Shown: in pieces, positions 34,502 through 43,450 of the stretch | Layout: each line of letters opens with the position of its first letter | Numbering within the stretch: position 1 is the first letter of the stretch | NCBI RefSeq assembly: GCF_019799925.1 | Contig: NZ_JABGCG010000006.1 | Location: forward strand, 124,001-188,000 | Direction: 5' to 3' | Length of the DNA stretch: 64,000 nt | Source of the DNA: Blastococcus sp. CPCC 205250 | GTDB lineage: Bacteria; Actinomycetota; Actinomycetes; Mycobacteriales; Geodermatophilaceae | Notes under the pieces: generated by a model | Seen by the model: only the letters and a program-made list of their open reading frames with translations | The model's database searches: none | Told to the model about the DNA's origin: nothing | Program-made: the position numbers and the translations under genes

Positions 34502-37500
34502 ATGCCTCCCACCCCCCTCGACGAGCTGACCGGTCCGGCCGCCCGGCGCTCGGCTCCTCCTCCGGAGCCGGCGCGGAGCCGGCGCACCGGCTCCCTCGGG
34601 CTGCGCGCCCGGTCGGCCCTCGTCTGCCTGGGGTTCGTGCTGCTGTCGGTCCTGCAGCAGCCGGGCAGGATCGTCGGCGACACCAAGCTGGACCTGGTGG
34701 TGGACCCGGTCGGCTTCCTGGGCCGGGCGCTGACGCTCTGGGAACCAGAGGGCGCCGCCGGCCAGCTGCAGAACCAGGCGTACGGCTACCTCTTCCCCAT
34801 GGGCCCGTTCTTCGCCCTGGGCCGGCTGGTGGGCCTGCCGCCGTGGCTGGTGCAGCGGCTGTGGCTGGCCGTCCTGCTCAGCGTCGCCTTCCTCGGCGTG
34901 GTGGTCCTGGCCCGGCGGCTGGGGATCGGCACGCCGACGACCGCGCTGGTCGCCGGCATCGCCTACGCGCTGGCGCCGCGGATGGTCACGTCTATGGGGG
35001 CGGTCTCGTCCGAGCTCGTCCCGATGGCGCTGGCGCCGTGGGTGCTGGTGCCGTTGGCCGGGGTGGCGCTGCACGGCTCGGCCCGTCGCGCGGCGATGCG
35101 GTCAGGGCTGGTGGTGGCCTGCATCGGTGGCGTGAACGCGGTGGCGACGGCGGCTGCGCTGCCGCTGGCGGCGCTGTACCTGCTGACCCGCCCGCCCGGG
35201 CCGTTGCGCCGTCGGCTGATCGGCTGGTGGGTGCTCGCGGTCGCGCTGGCCACCGCCTGGTGGATGGGGCCGCTGCTGCTGTTCGGCCGCTTCAGCCCAC
35301 CGTTCCTGGACTACATCGAGTCCGCCTCGGTGACGACCGGGCCGACCGACGTCCTGAGCGTGCTGCGCGGTACCTCGCACTGGGTGGCGTCGCTGACCTC
35401 GGTCGACGGTCCGCTGTGGCCGGCGGGGTGGTCGCTGCTCACCGACGCACTGCCCGCCGCGGCCACCGTGGTCCTGGCGGCGGCCGGCCTGGCCGCACTG
35501 TGCCGGTCGGACCTGCCCGAGCGGCGGTGGCTGGTGCTGGGGGTCCTGACCGGGGTGGCCCTGGTGTCGATGGGGCACCTCGCCGCGGTCGACGGTGTGG
35601 CGGCGGGCTGGCTCCGGGAGGGACTGGACGGGCCCCTGGCGCCGCTGCGCAACGTGCACAAGTTCGACCCGGTGCTGCGGCTGGCGCTGGTGCTGGGCCT
35701 GGCGCACCTGGGTGCGGTCCTGGTGCGGCGCGGTCGAGCGGGGTCGGGGGCCGGCGGCTCGGGCACGGGTCCGCGCCGGGGGGTGATGGGGACCTGGGCG
35801 TCGCGCACGCTCCTGGCCGTGCTGGCGCTGGCCCTGGTGGCCACCGCGTCCCCGGCGCTGGGCGGCCGGCTCGTGCCGCCGACCGGCTTCGAGGAGGTGC
35901 CCGACCACTGGCGGGAGACCGCGGACTTCCTGGCCGCCGAGCAGCCCAGCGGGCGGGCGCTGCTGGTACCGGGATCGGCGTTCGGCACCTATGCGTGGGG
36001 CACGACGACCGACGAGCCGATGCAACCGCTGGCGCGGTCGCCGTGGGACGTGCGCAACCAGATCCCGCTGACCCCCGAGGGGCACATCCGCGTGCTGGAC
36101 GCCGTCGAGGGGCGGTTGTCGCGCGGCGAGGGATCGCCGGGGCTGGGGCCCTTCCTCGCCCGGGCCGGCATCTCCCACCTGGTGCTGCGCAACGACCTGG
36201 ACACCGGCACGGCGGGCCTGACGCGGTCCATCATGGTGCGGCAGGCCCTGGCGAACTCGCCCGGGATCACCCCGGTGGCCGCCTTCGGGCCGGTCCTGGA
36301 CGCCATGGCGCCGGGCGACGGGTTGGTCCTGGACGCCGGGCTCGTCGAACGCGCCCCGGCCATCCAGGTCTACGCCGTGGCCGACGTCGCCCCGCCGGCC
36401 TGGACCGCGCCGCTGTCCTCCGCGGTCGGCGTGCACGGCGGCCCCGATGCGGTCCTGGCGCTGGAGGACCGCGGTCTGGTCACCGACCGGCCCACGGTGA
36501 CCGCGGGGGACGACGGCGTGGCGGCAGGTCCGGTCATGCTCAGCGACGCGTGGGTGCGGCGGGAGCGGAACTTCGGCCGCATCTCCAGCGCGACGTCCGC
36601 CGCGCTGACCCTGCGCGACCCGCTGCGGCTGGACGCGCCGGCCGAGGACTACACCATCCCGGACCAGACCGGCGCGCGGGCGACGGTCGCGTACTTCAAC
36701 GGGGACCTGTCCGCGTCGAGCTCGGCCTCCGACCCCGACGGCTTCCAGACCCCCCAGCTCGACGCCCAGCCGTGGTCGGCCCTGGACCGCAACCTGCTGA
36801 CGGCCTGGCAGCCGGCGCCCTGGGCCGATCCCTCCGCGCCCTCGTGGTGGCGACTCACCACCACCGAGCCGTTCACGGCCGCAGGCGTCATCGTCCGGCT
36901 CGGCGCGCAGCTCGGCGGCGAACGTCCCGACCGGCTGCGGCTGACCACGGACGCCGGGGCGATCGTCGTCCCCGTCGCCGACACCGGTGAGGCGCAGATC
37001 CTGCCGCTGGCCCAGGGACCGTCGAGGTCCCTCACCATCAGCACGGTCCTCGACCCGGGCGCCTCCAGCGGCTACGGGTTCTCGCTGGCCGAGGTCAGCA
37101 TCCCCGGGGTGGAGCTGCAGCGGACGGTGGTCGTCCCGCAGGTCGAGGAACCCGTGCAGGTCTACGCCTTCGACGTCTCGGCCGGCCGCTCCGGCTGCGT
37201 GGTCGACGCCCAGGAGGCGCCCCGGTGCGCCGGCGTGCTCGCCGACGCGGCCGAGGAGAGCCTCGTCCTGGACCGGGTGTTCACCACCGTCGGTTCCGCC
37301 GACCACGAGCTCACCGCGACCGCCCTGCCCCGCCTCGGCCCGGAGTTCGACGCGATGCTCGCGCTGGTGCGCGGTGGTCCCCGGGCCGAGGCCAGCAGCA
37401 GTTCGGTGTTCGACCCGCGGGCCAGCGCCGCGGCGGCCGTCGACGGCGACCCCGGGACCACGTGGCTGGCGGCCGGTGACGACGAGCGCCCGACGCTCAC

Positions 37501-38740
37501 CCTCACGTTCCCCGAGGTCCGGACGGTTGACTCGCTCCGGGTGGTCACGACACCCGGCGCACCCGCCTCCGCGCCGACGGCGGTCACCGTCGACGACGGC
37601 GGCCTGCGCCGCACCGTGGAGCTCGACGACGACGGCAGCGCCCGGTTCGCGCCCCTGGTGACCGACCGGCTCTCGGTCACCTTCGAACTGCCGGAGGTCC
37701 GGGAGTCGGTCGACCCGCGGACCCTGTGGCAGCAGCAGCTGGGCGTCGGCGTCAGCGAGCTGGAGTTCGGTGGCCCCAACCCGGCGCTGGCGCCGGACAC
37801 GGAAATCCCCCTGCCCTGCGGGTCGGGACCGGACGTGCAGGTCGACGGCGTGGTGCTGCAGACCGCGGCGACCACCACCCTGGGCGAGCTGATGGCGGTC
37901 CGGTCCCTCCCGCTCGAGGTCTGCTCCGGCGCCCCCGAGGTCGCCCTCGCCGGCGGGGAGCACCGGCTGCAGGCCCGCGCCGGCTTCCTGCTCACCGCGG
38001 AGTCGGTCACCCTCACCCGCACGGGCTCCTCGACGGAGCCTGCTCCCGGCGGGCGGACGCCGGTGGAGCGGAGCCGCTGGGACGCAGAGCACCGCGTGGT
38101 GGAGGTGGACGCCCGTAGCGAGCCGACGCTGCTGGTGGTGCCGGAGAACGCCAACCCCGGGTGGACCGCGCGGCTGGACGGCGCGGAGCTCGAGGCCGTG
38201 ACGGTCGACGGGTGGCAGCAGGGTTACGTGTTGCCGGCAGGACCGGCCGGCACCGTGTCACTGGACTTCGGGCCGGCCGGCGCCTACCGGCTGGCGCTCG
38301 CCGGAGGCGCGGCGGCGGTCCTGCTGCTGGCTGTGGTGTGCGTGCTGCCCGCGCGCCCGTCGAGGGTCGTCCCGGGGCCGGGACGCCGGTCGGCCCCGTC
38401 CGTCCGTCGGGCGGCCGCCGGGACCGTCGCCGCGGTGACGCTCGGGATGGCGCTGATCGGCGGCGTCGTCGGCGTCGCGGCCCTGGGCCTGCTCTGGCTG
38501 GTGGGCCGGCGCGCAGGGCGGCGACGGGCGGTCGTCCTCGGCACGCTGGCCGCCGGGGCGCTCCTCACCTCCGGTCTGCTGCTGCTCGCGGTACCCGACG
38601 GCACGAACACGGCACGGCAGGTGCTCGCCATCGGGGCCCTCGCCGCGGTCGCCGCCGCGGTCCTCCCGGGCCACGGGTGGCGGTGGCTCCGGCGGTGGTT
38701 CCGGCGGGCGCCCTGCACCGCGTCTGCACCGGCCGGGTGA
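34502..38740 (+). CDS. aftD: AftD-type arabinofuranosyltransferase, copy 1
   Basis: 1,412 residues, the usual size of AftD (DUF3367, GT53). A first helix at about 39-52 is followed by the outer loop VGDTKLDLVVDP (Asp60, Asp64, Asp68), the expected catalytic region of this GT-C enzyme, and then about ten helices to residue 460. Residues about 470-1230 form large periplasmic beta-rich domains, including two F5/8 type C-like carbohydrate-binding segments (around SSSASDPDGF and around SSSVFDPRASAAAAVDGDPGTTW). Four more helices end the protein. In mycobacteria the enzyme adds arabinofuranose from decaprenyl-phospho-arabinose to arabinan; substrate here is inferred. The start is the ATG beginning MPPTPLDELTG, which is conserved in copy 2. 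Confidence 0.92.
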   Translation: MPPTPLDELTGPAARRSAPPPEPARSRRTGSLGLRARSALVCLGFVLLSVLQQPGRIVGDTKLDLVVDPVGFLGRALTLWEPEGAAGQLQNQAYGYLFPMGPFFALGRLVGLPPWLVQRLWLAVLLSVAFLGVVVLARRLGIGTPTTALVAGIAYALAPRMVTSMGAVSSELVPMALAPWVLVPLAGVALHGSARRAAMRSGLVVACIGGVNAVATAAALPLAALYLLTRPPGPLRRRLIGWWVLAVALATAWWMGPLLLFGRFSPPFLDYIESASVTTGPTDVLSVLRGTSHWVASLTSVDGPLWPAGWSLLTDALPAAATVVLAAAGLAALCRSDLPERRWLVLGVLTGVALVSMGHLAAVDGVAAGWLREGLDGPLAPLRNVHKFDPVLRLALVLGLAHLGAVLVRRGRAGSGAGGSGTGPRRGVMGTWASRTLLAVLALALVATASPALGGRLVPPTGFEEVPDHWRETADFLAAEQPSGRALLVPGSAFGTYAWGTTTDEPMQPLARSPWDVRNQIPLTPEGHIRVLDAVEGRLSRGEGSPGLGPFLARAGISHLVLRNDLDTGTAGLTRSIMVRQALANSPGITPVAAFGPVLDAMAPGDGLVLDAGLVERAPAIQVYAVADVAPPAWTAPLSSAVGVHGGPDAVLALEDRGLVTDRPTVTAGDDGVAAGPVMLSDAWVRRERNFGRISSATSAALTLRDPLRLDAPAEDYTIPDQTGARATVAYFNGDLSASSSASDPDGFQTPQLDAQPWSALDRNLLTAWQPAPWADPSAPSWWRLTTTEPFTAAGVIVRLGAQLGGERPDRLRLTTDAGAIVVPVADTGEAQILPLAQGPSRSLTISTVLDPGASSGYGFSLAEVSIPGVELQRTVVVPQVEEPVQVYAFDVSAGRSGCVVDAQEAPRCAGVLADAAEESLVLDRVFTTVGSADHELTATALPRLGPEFDAMLALVRGGPRAEASSSSVFDPRASAAAAVDGDPGTTWLAAGDDERPTLTLTFPEVRTVDSLRVVTTPGAPASAPTAVTVDDGGLRRTVELDDDGSARFAPLVTDRLSVTFELPEVRESVDPRTLWQQQLGVGVSELEFGGPNPALAPDTEIPLPCGSGPDVQVDGVVLQTAATTTLGELMAVRSLPLEVCSGAPEVALAGGEHRLQARAGFLLTAESVTLTRTGSSTEPAPGGRTPVERSRWDAEHRVVEVDARSEPTLLVVPENANPGWTARLDGAELEAVTVDGWQQGYVLPAGPAGTVSLDFGPAGAYRLALAGGAAAVLLLAVVCVLPARPSRVVPGPGRRSAPSVRRAAAGTVAAVTLGMALIGGVVGVAALGLLWLVGRRAGRRRAVVLGTLAAGALLTSGLLLLAVPDGTNTARQVLAIGALAAVAAAVLPGHGWRWLRRWFRRAPCTASAPAG

Positions 38741-38834
38741 GTCGCGCGGTCGACCGCACGGCGGACCCCGGGGAGGCGGGGAGTCCACCCTCGTGACCCC
38801 GTGCTCCGCCTGCGTGGCCGGGCCCGGCCCGACA

Positions 38835-38886
38835 CGTAGCCTGACCCCTGTCGTAGCGCCCGAGCCGTCGCGCCGGAGGGAAGTGC
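38835..38886 (+). promoter_or_regulatory. Leader and probable promoter upstream of the DUF3068 remnant
   Basis: These 52 bp are nearly identical to 43399-43450 upstream of DUF3068 copy 3, including the core GTCGTAGCGCCCGA and the ribosome-binding region before AAGTGCATG. A TAnnnT element (TAGCCT at 38837) lies exactly 50 bp before the ATG, as TACCCT does in the other copy. A -35 element is not obvious. Confidence 0.5.
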
Positions 38887-39066
38887 ATGCGGGCACGTGT
38901 CGTCGGGCTGACCCGCGTCGGCCTCGGGGGCCGTGCGCCGGCCGCCGGCCTCGTGGCGCGCACCCCGGTCGAGCGCGCGGGCGGGCTCCTCGCCGCGCGC
39001 AGCCACGTGCAGCCGGTCGCGGCGGCAGCGGACGGGGCCGTCCGGCGGCCCGTCCCGACCGCCTGA
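38887..39066 (+). pseudogene. DUF3068 remnant (copy 2), in-frame internal deletion
   Basis: A 59-codon open frame that keeps both ends of a DUF3068 gene and nothing in between. Its first 26 codons (MRARVVGLTRVGLGG...) match copy 3 at 43451 (MRARVVGLTLVGLGG...), while its last 25 or so (...GGLLAARS...AADGAVRRPVP) match the end of copy 1 (...GGSLLARA...EADGAVPQPVP). The missing middle, about 270 codons, is the extracytoplasmic domain. The reading frame, the start, the ribosome-binding site and the 22-bp spacing to aftD copy 2 are preserved. It is probably a decayed gene, perhaps kept as a leader ORF for translation of aftD copy 2. The rest of the 348-bp interval between aftD copies 1 and 2 holds only its promoter leader. 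Confidence 0.85.
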
Positions 39067-39088
39067 GCGCCGGGAGGACCCCTCCGAC

Positions 39089-42000
39089 ATGGCGACGACC
39101 CCCCTCGGCGAGCTGACCGGCTCGGCCGCTCCTGAGCCGGCTCCGCCCGCGGAACCGTCACCGAGCCGGCGCAGCAGGGCCCGCCGGGTGCTGCGCGGCG
39201 TCCCCTCGGTCCTCGTGTGTCTGGGCTTCGTGCTGCTGTCGGTCCTGCAGCAGCCGGGCAAGGTCGTCGGCGACACCAAGCTGGACCTGGTGGTGGACCC
39301 GATCGGTTTCCTCGGGCGGGCGCTGACGCTCTGGGAGCCGGAGGGCGCCGCGGGCCAGTTGCAGAACCAGGCGTACGGCTACTTCTTCCCGATGGGCCCG
39401 TTCTTCGTCCTGGGCCGGCTGCTGGGCCTGCCGCCGTGGCTGGTGCAGCGGCTGTGGCTGGCCCTGCTGCTCAGCGTGGCGTTCCTGGGCGTGGTGGTCC
39501 TGGCGCGTCGGCTGGGGATCGGCACGCCGACGACGGCGCTGGTCGCGGGCGTCGCCTACGCCCTGGCGCCGCGGATGCTCACGTCGATGGGGACCATCTC
39601 CTCCGAGCTCGTCCCCATGGCGCTCGCACCGTGGGTGCTGGTGCCGCTGGCCGGGGTGGCGCTGCACGGGTCGGCTCGGCGGGCGGCGATGCGGTCGGGG
39701 CTGGCGGTGGCCTGCATCGGTGGCGTGAACGCGGTGGCCACGGCGGCTGCGCTCCCGCTGGCGGCGCTGTACCTGCTGACCCGCCCGCCCGGGCCGTTGC
39801 GCCGTCGGCTGATCGGCTGGTGGGTGCTCGCCGTCGGGCTGGCCACCGCCTGGTGGGCCGTGCCGCTGCTGCTGTTCGGCCGCTTCAGCCCACCGTTCCT
39901 CGACTACATCGAGTCGGCAGCGGTGACGACCGCCCCGACCGACGTCCTCACCGTGCTGCGCGGCACCTCGCACTGGATCGCCCACCTCGAGTCGCTCGAC
40001 GGCCCGGTCTGGCCGGCGGGGTGGTCGCTGGTGGAGGACGCGCTGCCCGCCGCTGCCACCGTGGTCCTGGCGGCGGTCGGCCTGGCGGGGCTGTGCCGGT
40101 CGGACCTGCCGGAGCGGCGGTGGCTGGTGCTCGGGGTCCTGACCGGGGTGGCGTTGGTGTCGATGGGGCACCTGGCCGAGGTCGACGGAGGGGCGGCGGG
40201 CTGGCTGCGCGACGCGCTGGACGGCCCCCTGGCGCCGCTGCGCAACGTGCACAAGTTCGACCCGGTGCTGCGGCTGGCGCTGGTCCTGGGCCTGGCGCAC
40301 CTGGGCGCGATCCTGGTGCCGCGCGGCCGCCGGAGGGAGGCGGCCGGCGCGGGCTCGCGGTCGGGGCGTGCCGTCAGGCTGGCGTCGCGCGCCCTCGTGG
40401 CCGCCGCACTGTCGGTGGCCGTCGTGGCCACCGCCACCCCGGCGCTGGCCGGACGGCTGGTGCCGGTGACCGGCTTCGAGGAGGTGCCCGGCCACTGGCG
40501 GGAGACGGCGGACTTCCTGGCCGCCCAGCAGCCCGCCGGGCGGGCGCTGCTCCTCCCGGGATCGGCGTTCCCCACCTACGCGTGGGGCACGACCACCGAC
40601 GAGCCGATGCAGCCGCTGGCGCAGACCCCGTGGGACGTGCGCAACCAGATCCCCCTCACCCCGGAGGGGCACATCCGCATGCTCGACGCCGTCGAGGGGC
40701 GGTTGTCACGCGGTGAGGGATCGCCGGGGCTGGGCCCGTTCCTCGCCCGGGCCGGCATCTCCCACCTCGTGCTGCGCAACGACCTGGACACCGACACGGT
40801 GGGCGTGACGCGCTCGATCCTGGTGCGGCAGGCCCTGGCGGACTCTCCCGGGATCACCCCGGTGGCCACGTTCGGGCCGGTCCTGGGCGATCCCGTGCCG
40901 GGCGAGGGGCCGGTGGTCGACGCCGGGCTGACCGAGCCGGCCCCGGCCATCCAGGTCTACGCCGTGGCCGACGTCGCCCCGCCGGCCTGGACGGCGCCGC
41001 TGTCCTCGGCGGTGGGCGTGCACGGCGGCCCGGACGCGGTCCTGCCGCTGGAGGACCGCGGTCTGGTCACCGGCCGGCCCACGGTGGACGCGGGGGACGA
41101 CGGCGTGTCGGCGGGTCCGGTCGTCGTCAGCGACGCGTGGGTGCGGCGGGAGCGGAACTTCGGCCGCGTCTCCGGCGCGACGTCCGCCGCCCTCTCCGTG
41201 CTGGACCCCCGGCGGCTGGACTCGCCGGTCCGGGACTACCCCGTGCCGGACACGGCGACCGCGGAGTCCGTGGTCACCTACCTCGGCGGGACGATCAGCG
41301 CCTCCAGTTCGGCGTCGGACCCCGACGGCTTCCAGGCCCCCCAGCTCGACGCCCACCCGTGGTCGGCGCTCGACGGCGACCCGCGGACGGCCTGGCAGCC
41401 GGCGCCCTGGGCCGAGCTCACCGCGCCGTCGTGGTGGCGACTGACCACCGAGGGGCCGTTCACGGCCGCAGGCGTCACCGTGACGCTCGGCGCGCGACTG
41501 GGTTTCCAGCGCCCCACGCAGCTGCGGCTCACCACGGACGCCGGGACGATCACCGTTCCCGTCGCCGACACCGGCGGACCCCAGCTCCTGCCGCTGCCCC
41601 AGGGACCCTCGACCTCGCTGACCATCAGCAGCGTCGTCGTCGACGGGGACGCCTCCGACGGTTACGGGTTGACGCTCGCCGAGGTCGGCCTCCCCGGGGT
41701 CGAGGTGCAGCGGACGGTGGTCACCCCGCAGGCCGGGGGACCCGTGCAGGCCTTCGCCTTCGACGTCTCGGCCGGCCGCTCCGGCTGCGTCGTCGACGCC
41801 GCAGGGACGCCCCGGTGCGCCGCCGCCCTGGCCGACGCGGCCGAGGAGAGCCTCGTCCTGGACCGGACCTTCGGCACCGCCGGCTCCGCCGACCACGAGC
41901 TGACCGCGACCGCCCTGCCCCGACTCGGTCCCGACCTCGACGCGCTGCTCGCGCAGGTCCGCGGTGGCCCCCGGGCCGAGGCCAGCAGCAGCACGGTCCG

Positions 42001-43318
42001 GGACCCGCGGGGCAGCCCCGCGGCGGCCGTCGACGGGGACCCCGGGACCACGTGGCTGGCAGGAGGTGACGACCAGCGGCCGCTGCTGACCCTGACCTTC
42101 CCCGAGGTCCGGACGATCGACTCGTTGCGGGTCGTCACGACCCCCGGCGTGCCCGCCTCCGTGCCGACCGCGGTCACCGTGTACGAGGGCGGCCCGCCCC
42201 GCACCGTGCCGTTGGACGCCGACGGCTGGGCCCGCTTCGAGCCCATCGAGACCGACCGGCTGTCGGTCACCTTCGAGCAGTCCGACGTCCGCGAGGCCGT
42301 CGACCCGCCGACCGACCGGCGGACACGGCTGGGCATCGGCGTCAGCGAGCTGGAGGTCGGCGGACCCAATCCGGCGGCCGCGCCGGAGACGACGGTCCGG
42401 CTCCCGTGCGGCACCGGGCCGGACGTGCAGGTCGACGGGGTGGTGCTGCGGACGGCGGCGACCACCACCCTGGGCGAGCTGACGGCGGTGCGGTCCCTCC
42501 CGCTGGAGTTCTGCTCCGGGGCCCCTCGGGTGGGCCTGGCCGACGGCGAGCACCGCCTGCAGGCGCGCGCCGGCCTGCTGCTGGCTCCGGAGTCGGTGAC
42601 CCTGACCCGCGCCGGCAGCCCGACGACGGCTCCTCAGGGCGGCCGGACGCCGGTGGAGCGGAGCCGCTGGGACGCCGAGCACCGCGTGGTGGAGGTGGAC
42701 GCCCGCAGCGAGCCGACGCTGCTGGTGGTGCCGGAGAACGCCAACCCCGGCTGGACGGCGCGGCTGGACGGCGCGGAGCTCGAGGCCGTGACGGTCGACG
42801 GGTGGCAGCAGGGCTACGTGCTGCCGGCAGGACCGGCCGGCACCGTGTCGCTGGACTTCGGGCCGGCCACCGTCTACCGGCTGGCCCTCGTCGGCGGGGC
42901 GGCAGCGGTGCTGCTGCTCGCGCTGGCCTGCGTCCTCCCCGCCCGCCCGTCGAGGATCCCTCCCGGATCGGGACGCCGGTCCACCAGCGCCGCCGCGGGG
43001 GCCGCGGTCGCGGTCGTCGCCGCGGCCACGCTGGGGATGGCGCTGATCGGCGGTGGCGTCGGCGTCGCGGCCCTGGGCCTGCTCTGGATCGTGGGCTGGT
43101 GCGCGGGGCGGTGGCGGGGTGCCGTCCTCGGCACGCTGGCCGCAGCGGCGCTCACCGCCTCCGGACTGCTGCTGCTGGACGTGCTCCACGGCACGGGCGC
43201 GGACCAGCAGGTGCTCGCGATCGCGGCGCTGGCCGCGGCCGCCGCCGCAGCCCTCCCGGGCCGCGGGTCGTGGCGGCTCCGGAGGAGGCCGTCCGCGGGT
43301 TCCGCTCCGGCCGGGTAG
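39089..43318 (+). CDS. aftD: AftD-type arabinofuranosyltransferase, copy 2
   Basis: 1,409 residues, collinear with copy 1 from the N-terminal LGELTG motif to the last helix. The catalytic-loop motif VGDTKLDLVVDP and the helices are almost identical to copy 1, and long DNA tracts are identical, for example 77 bp at 39755-39831 and 35162-35238. The two copies differ more in the carbohydrate-binding part (about residues 740-1150) and in the last helices, so the acceptor preference may have shifted. The start is the ATG after GGGAGGA, 22 bp beyond the DUF3068 remnant stop. See copy 1 for the domain order. Confidence 0.92.
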   Translation: MATTPLGELTGSAAPEPAPPAEPSPSRRSRARRVLRGVPSVLVCLGFVLLSVLQQPGKVVGDTKLDLVVDPIGFLGRALTLWEPEGAAGQLQNQAYGYFFPMGPFFVLGRLLGLPPWLVQRLWLALLLSVAFLGVVVLARRLGIGTPTTALVAGVAYALAPRMLTSMGTISSELVPMALAPWVLVPLAGVALHGSARRAAMRSGLAVACIGGVNAVATAAALPLAALYLLTRPPGPLRRRLIGWWVLAVGLATAWWAVPLLLFGRFSPPFLDYIESAAVTTAPTDVLTVLRGTSHWIAHLESLDGPVWPAGWSLVEDALPAAATVVLAAVGLAGLCRSDLPERRWLVLGVLTGVALVSMGHLAEVDGGAAGWLRDALDGPLAPLRNVHKFDPVLRLALVLGLAHLGAILVPRGRRREAAGAGSRSGRAVRLASRALVAAALSVAVVATATPALAGRLVPVTGFEEVPGHWRETADFLAAQQPAGRALLLPGSAFPTYAWGTTTDEPMQPLAQTPWDVRNQIPLTPEGHIRMLDAVEGRLSRGEGSPGLGPFLARAGISHLVLRNDLDTDTVGVTRSILVRQALADSPGITPVATFGPVLGDPVPGEGPVVDAGLTEPAPAIQVYAVADVAPPAWTAPLSSAVGVHGGPDAVLPLEDRGLVTGRPTVDAGDDGVSAGPVVVSDAWVRRERNFGRVSGATSAALSVLDPRRLDSPVRDYPVPDTATAESVVTYLGGTISASSSASDPDGFQAPQLDAHPWSALDGDPRTAWQPAPWAELTAPSWWRLTTEGPFTAAGVTVTLGARLGFQRPTQLRLTTDAGTITVPVADTGGPQLLPLPQGPSTSLTISSVVVDGDASDGYGLTLAEVGLPGVEVQRTVVTPQAGGPVQAFAFDVSAGRSGCVVDAAGTPRCAAALADAAEESLVLDRTFGTAGSADHELTATALPRLGPDLDALLAQVRGGPRAEASSSTVRDPRGSPAAAVDGDPGTTWLAGGDDQRPLLTLTFPEVRTIDSLRVVTTPGVPASVPTAVTVYEGGPPRTVPLDADGWARFEPIETDRLSVTFEQSDVREAVDPPTDRRTRLGIGVSELEVGGPNPAAAPETTVRLPCGTGPDVQVDGVVLRTAATTTLGELTAVRSLPLEFCSGAPRVGLADGEHRLQARAGLLLAPESVTLTRAGSPTTAPQGGRTPVERSRWDAEHRVVEVDARSEPTLLVVPENANPGWTARLDGAELEAVTVDGWQQGYVLPAGPAGTVSLDFGPATVYRLALVGGAAAVLLLALACVLPARPSRIPPGSGRRSTSAAAGAAVAVVAAATLGMALIGGGVGVAALGLLWIVGWCAGRWRGAVLGTLAAAALTASGLLLLDVLHGTGADQQVLAIAALAAAAAAALPGRGSWRLRRRPSAGSAPAG

Positions 43319-43398
43319 TGCCCGCCGGAGGGGTGCCGGAGGCGGGTCCGCCACCGGAGGACCCGGTGCTGTCCTGCGCCGCCGGGCGGGGCCGGTCC

Positions 43399-43450
43399 CG
43401 TACCCTGGACCCCGTCGTAGCGCCCGATCCGTCGCGGCGAGAGGAAGTGC
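43399..43450 (+). promoter_or_regulatory. Leader and probable promoter of DUF3068 copy 3
   Basis: A 52-bp block nearly identical to 38835-38886. TACCCT at 43401-43406, 50 bp before the ATG, is the likely -10 element. Conservation of this non-coding block between two copies suggests that it is functional or that the duplication is young. Confidence 0.5.

Noticed and set aside
35102..38092. Minus-strand open frame of 996 codons opposite aftD copy 1
   Set aside because: It is rich in Arg, Gly, His and Pro without any domain, and is the usual shadow of a GC-rich coding strand. Similar frames lie opposite copies 2 and 3.
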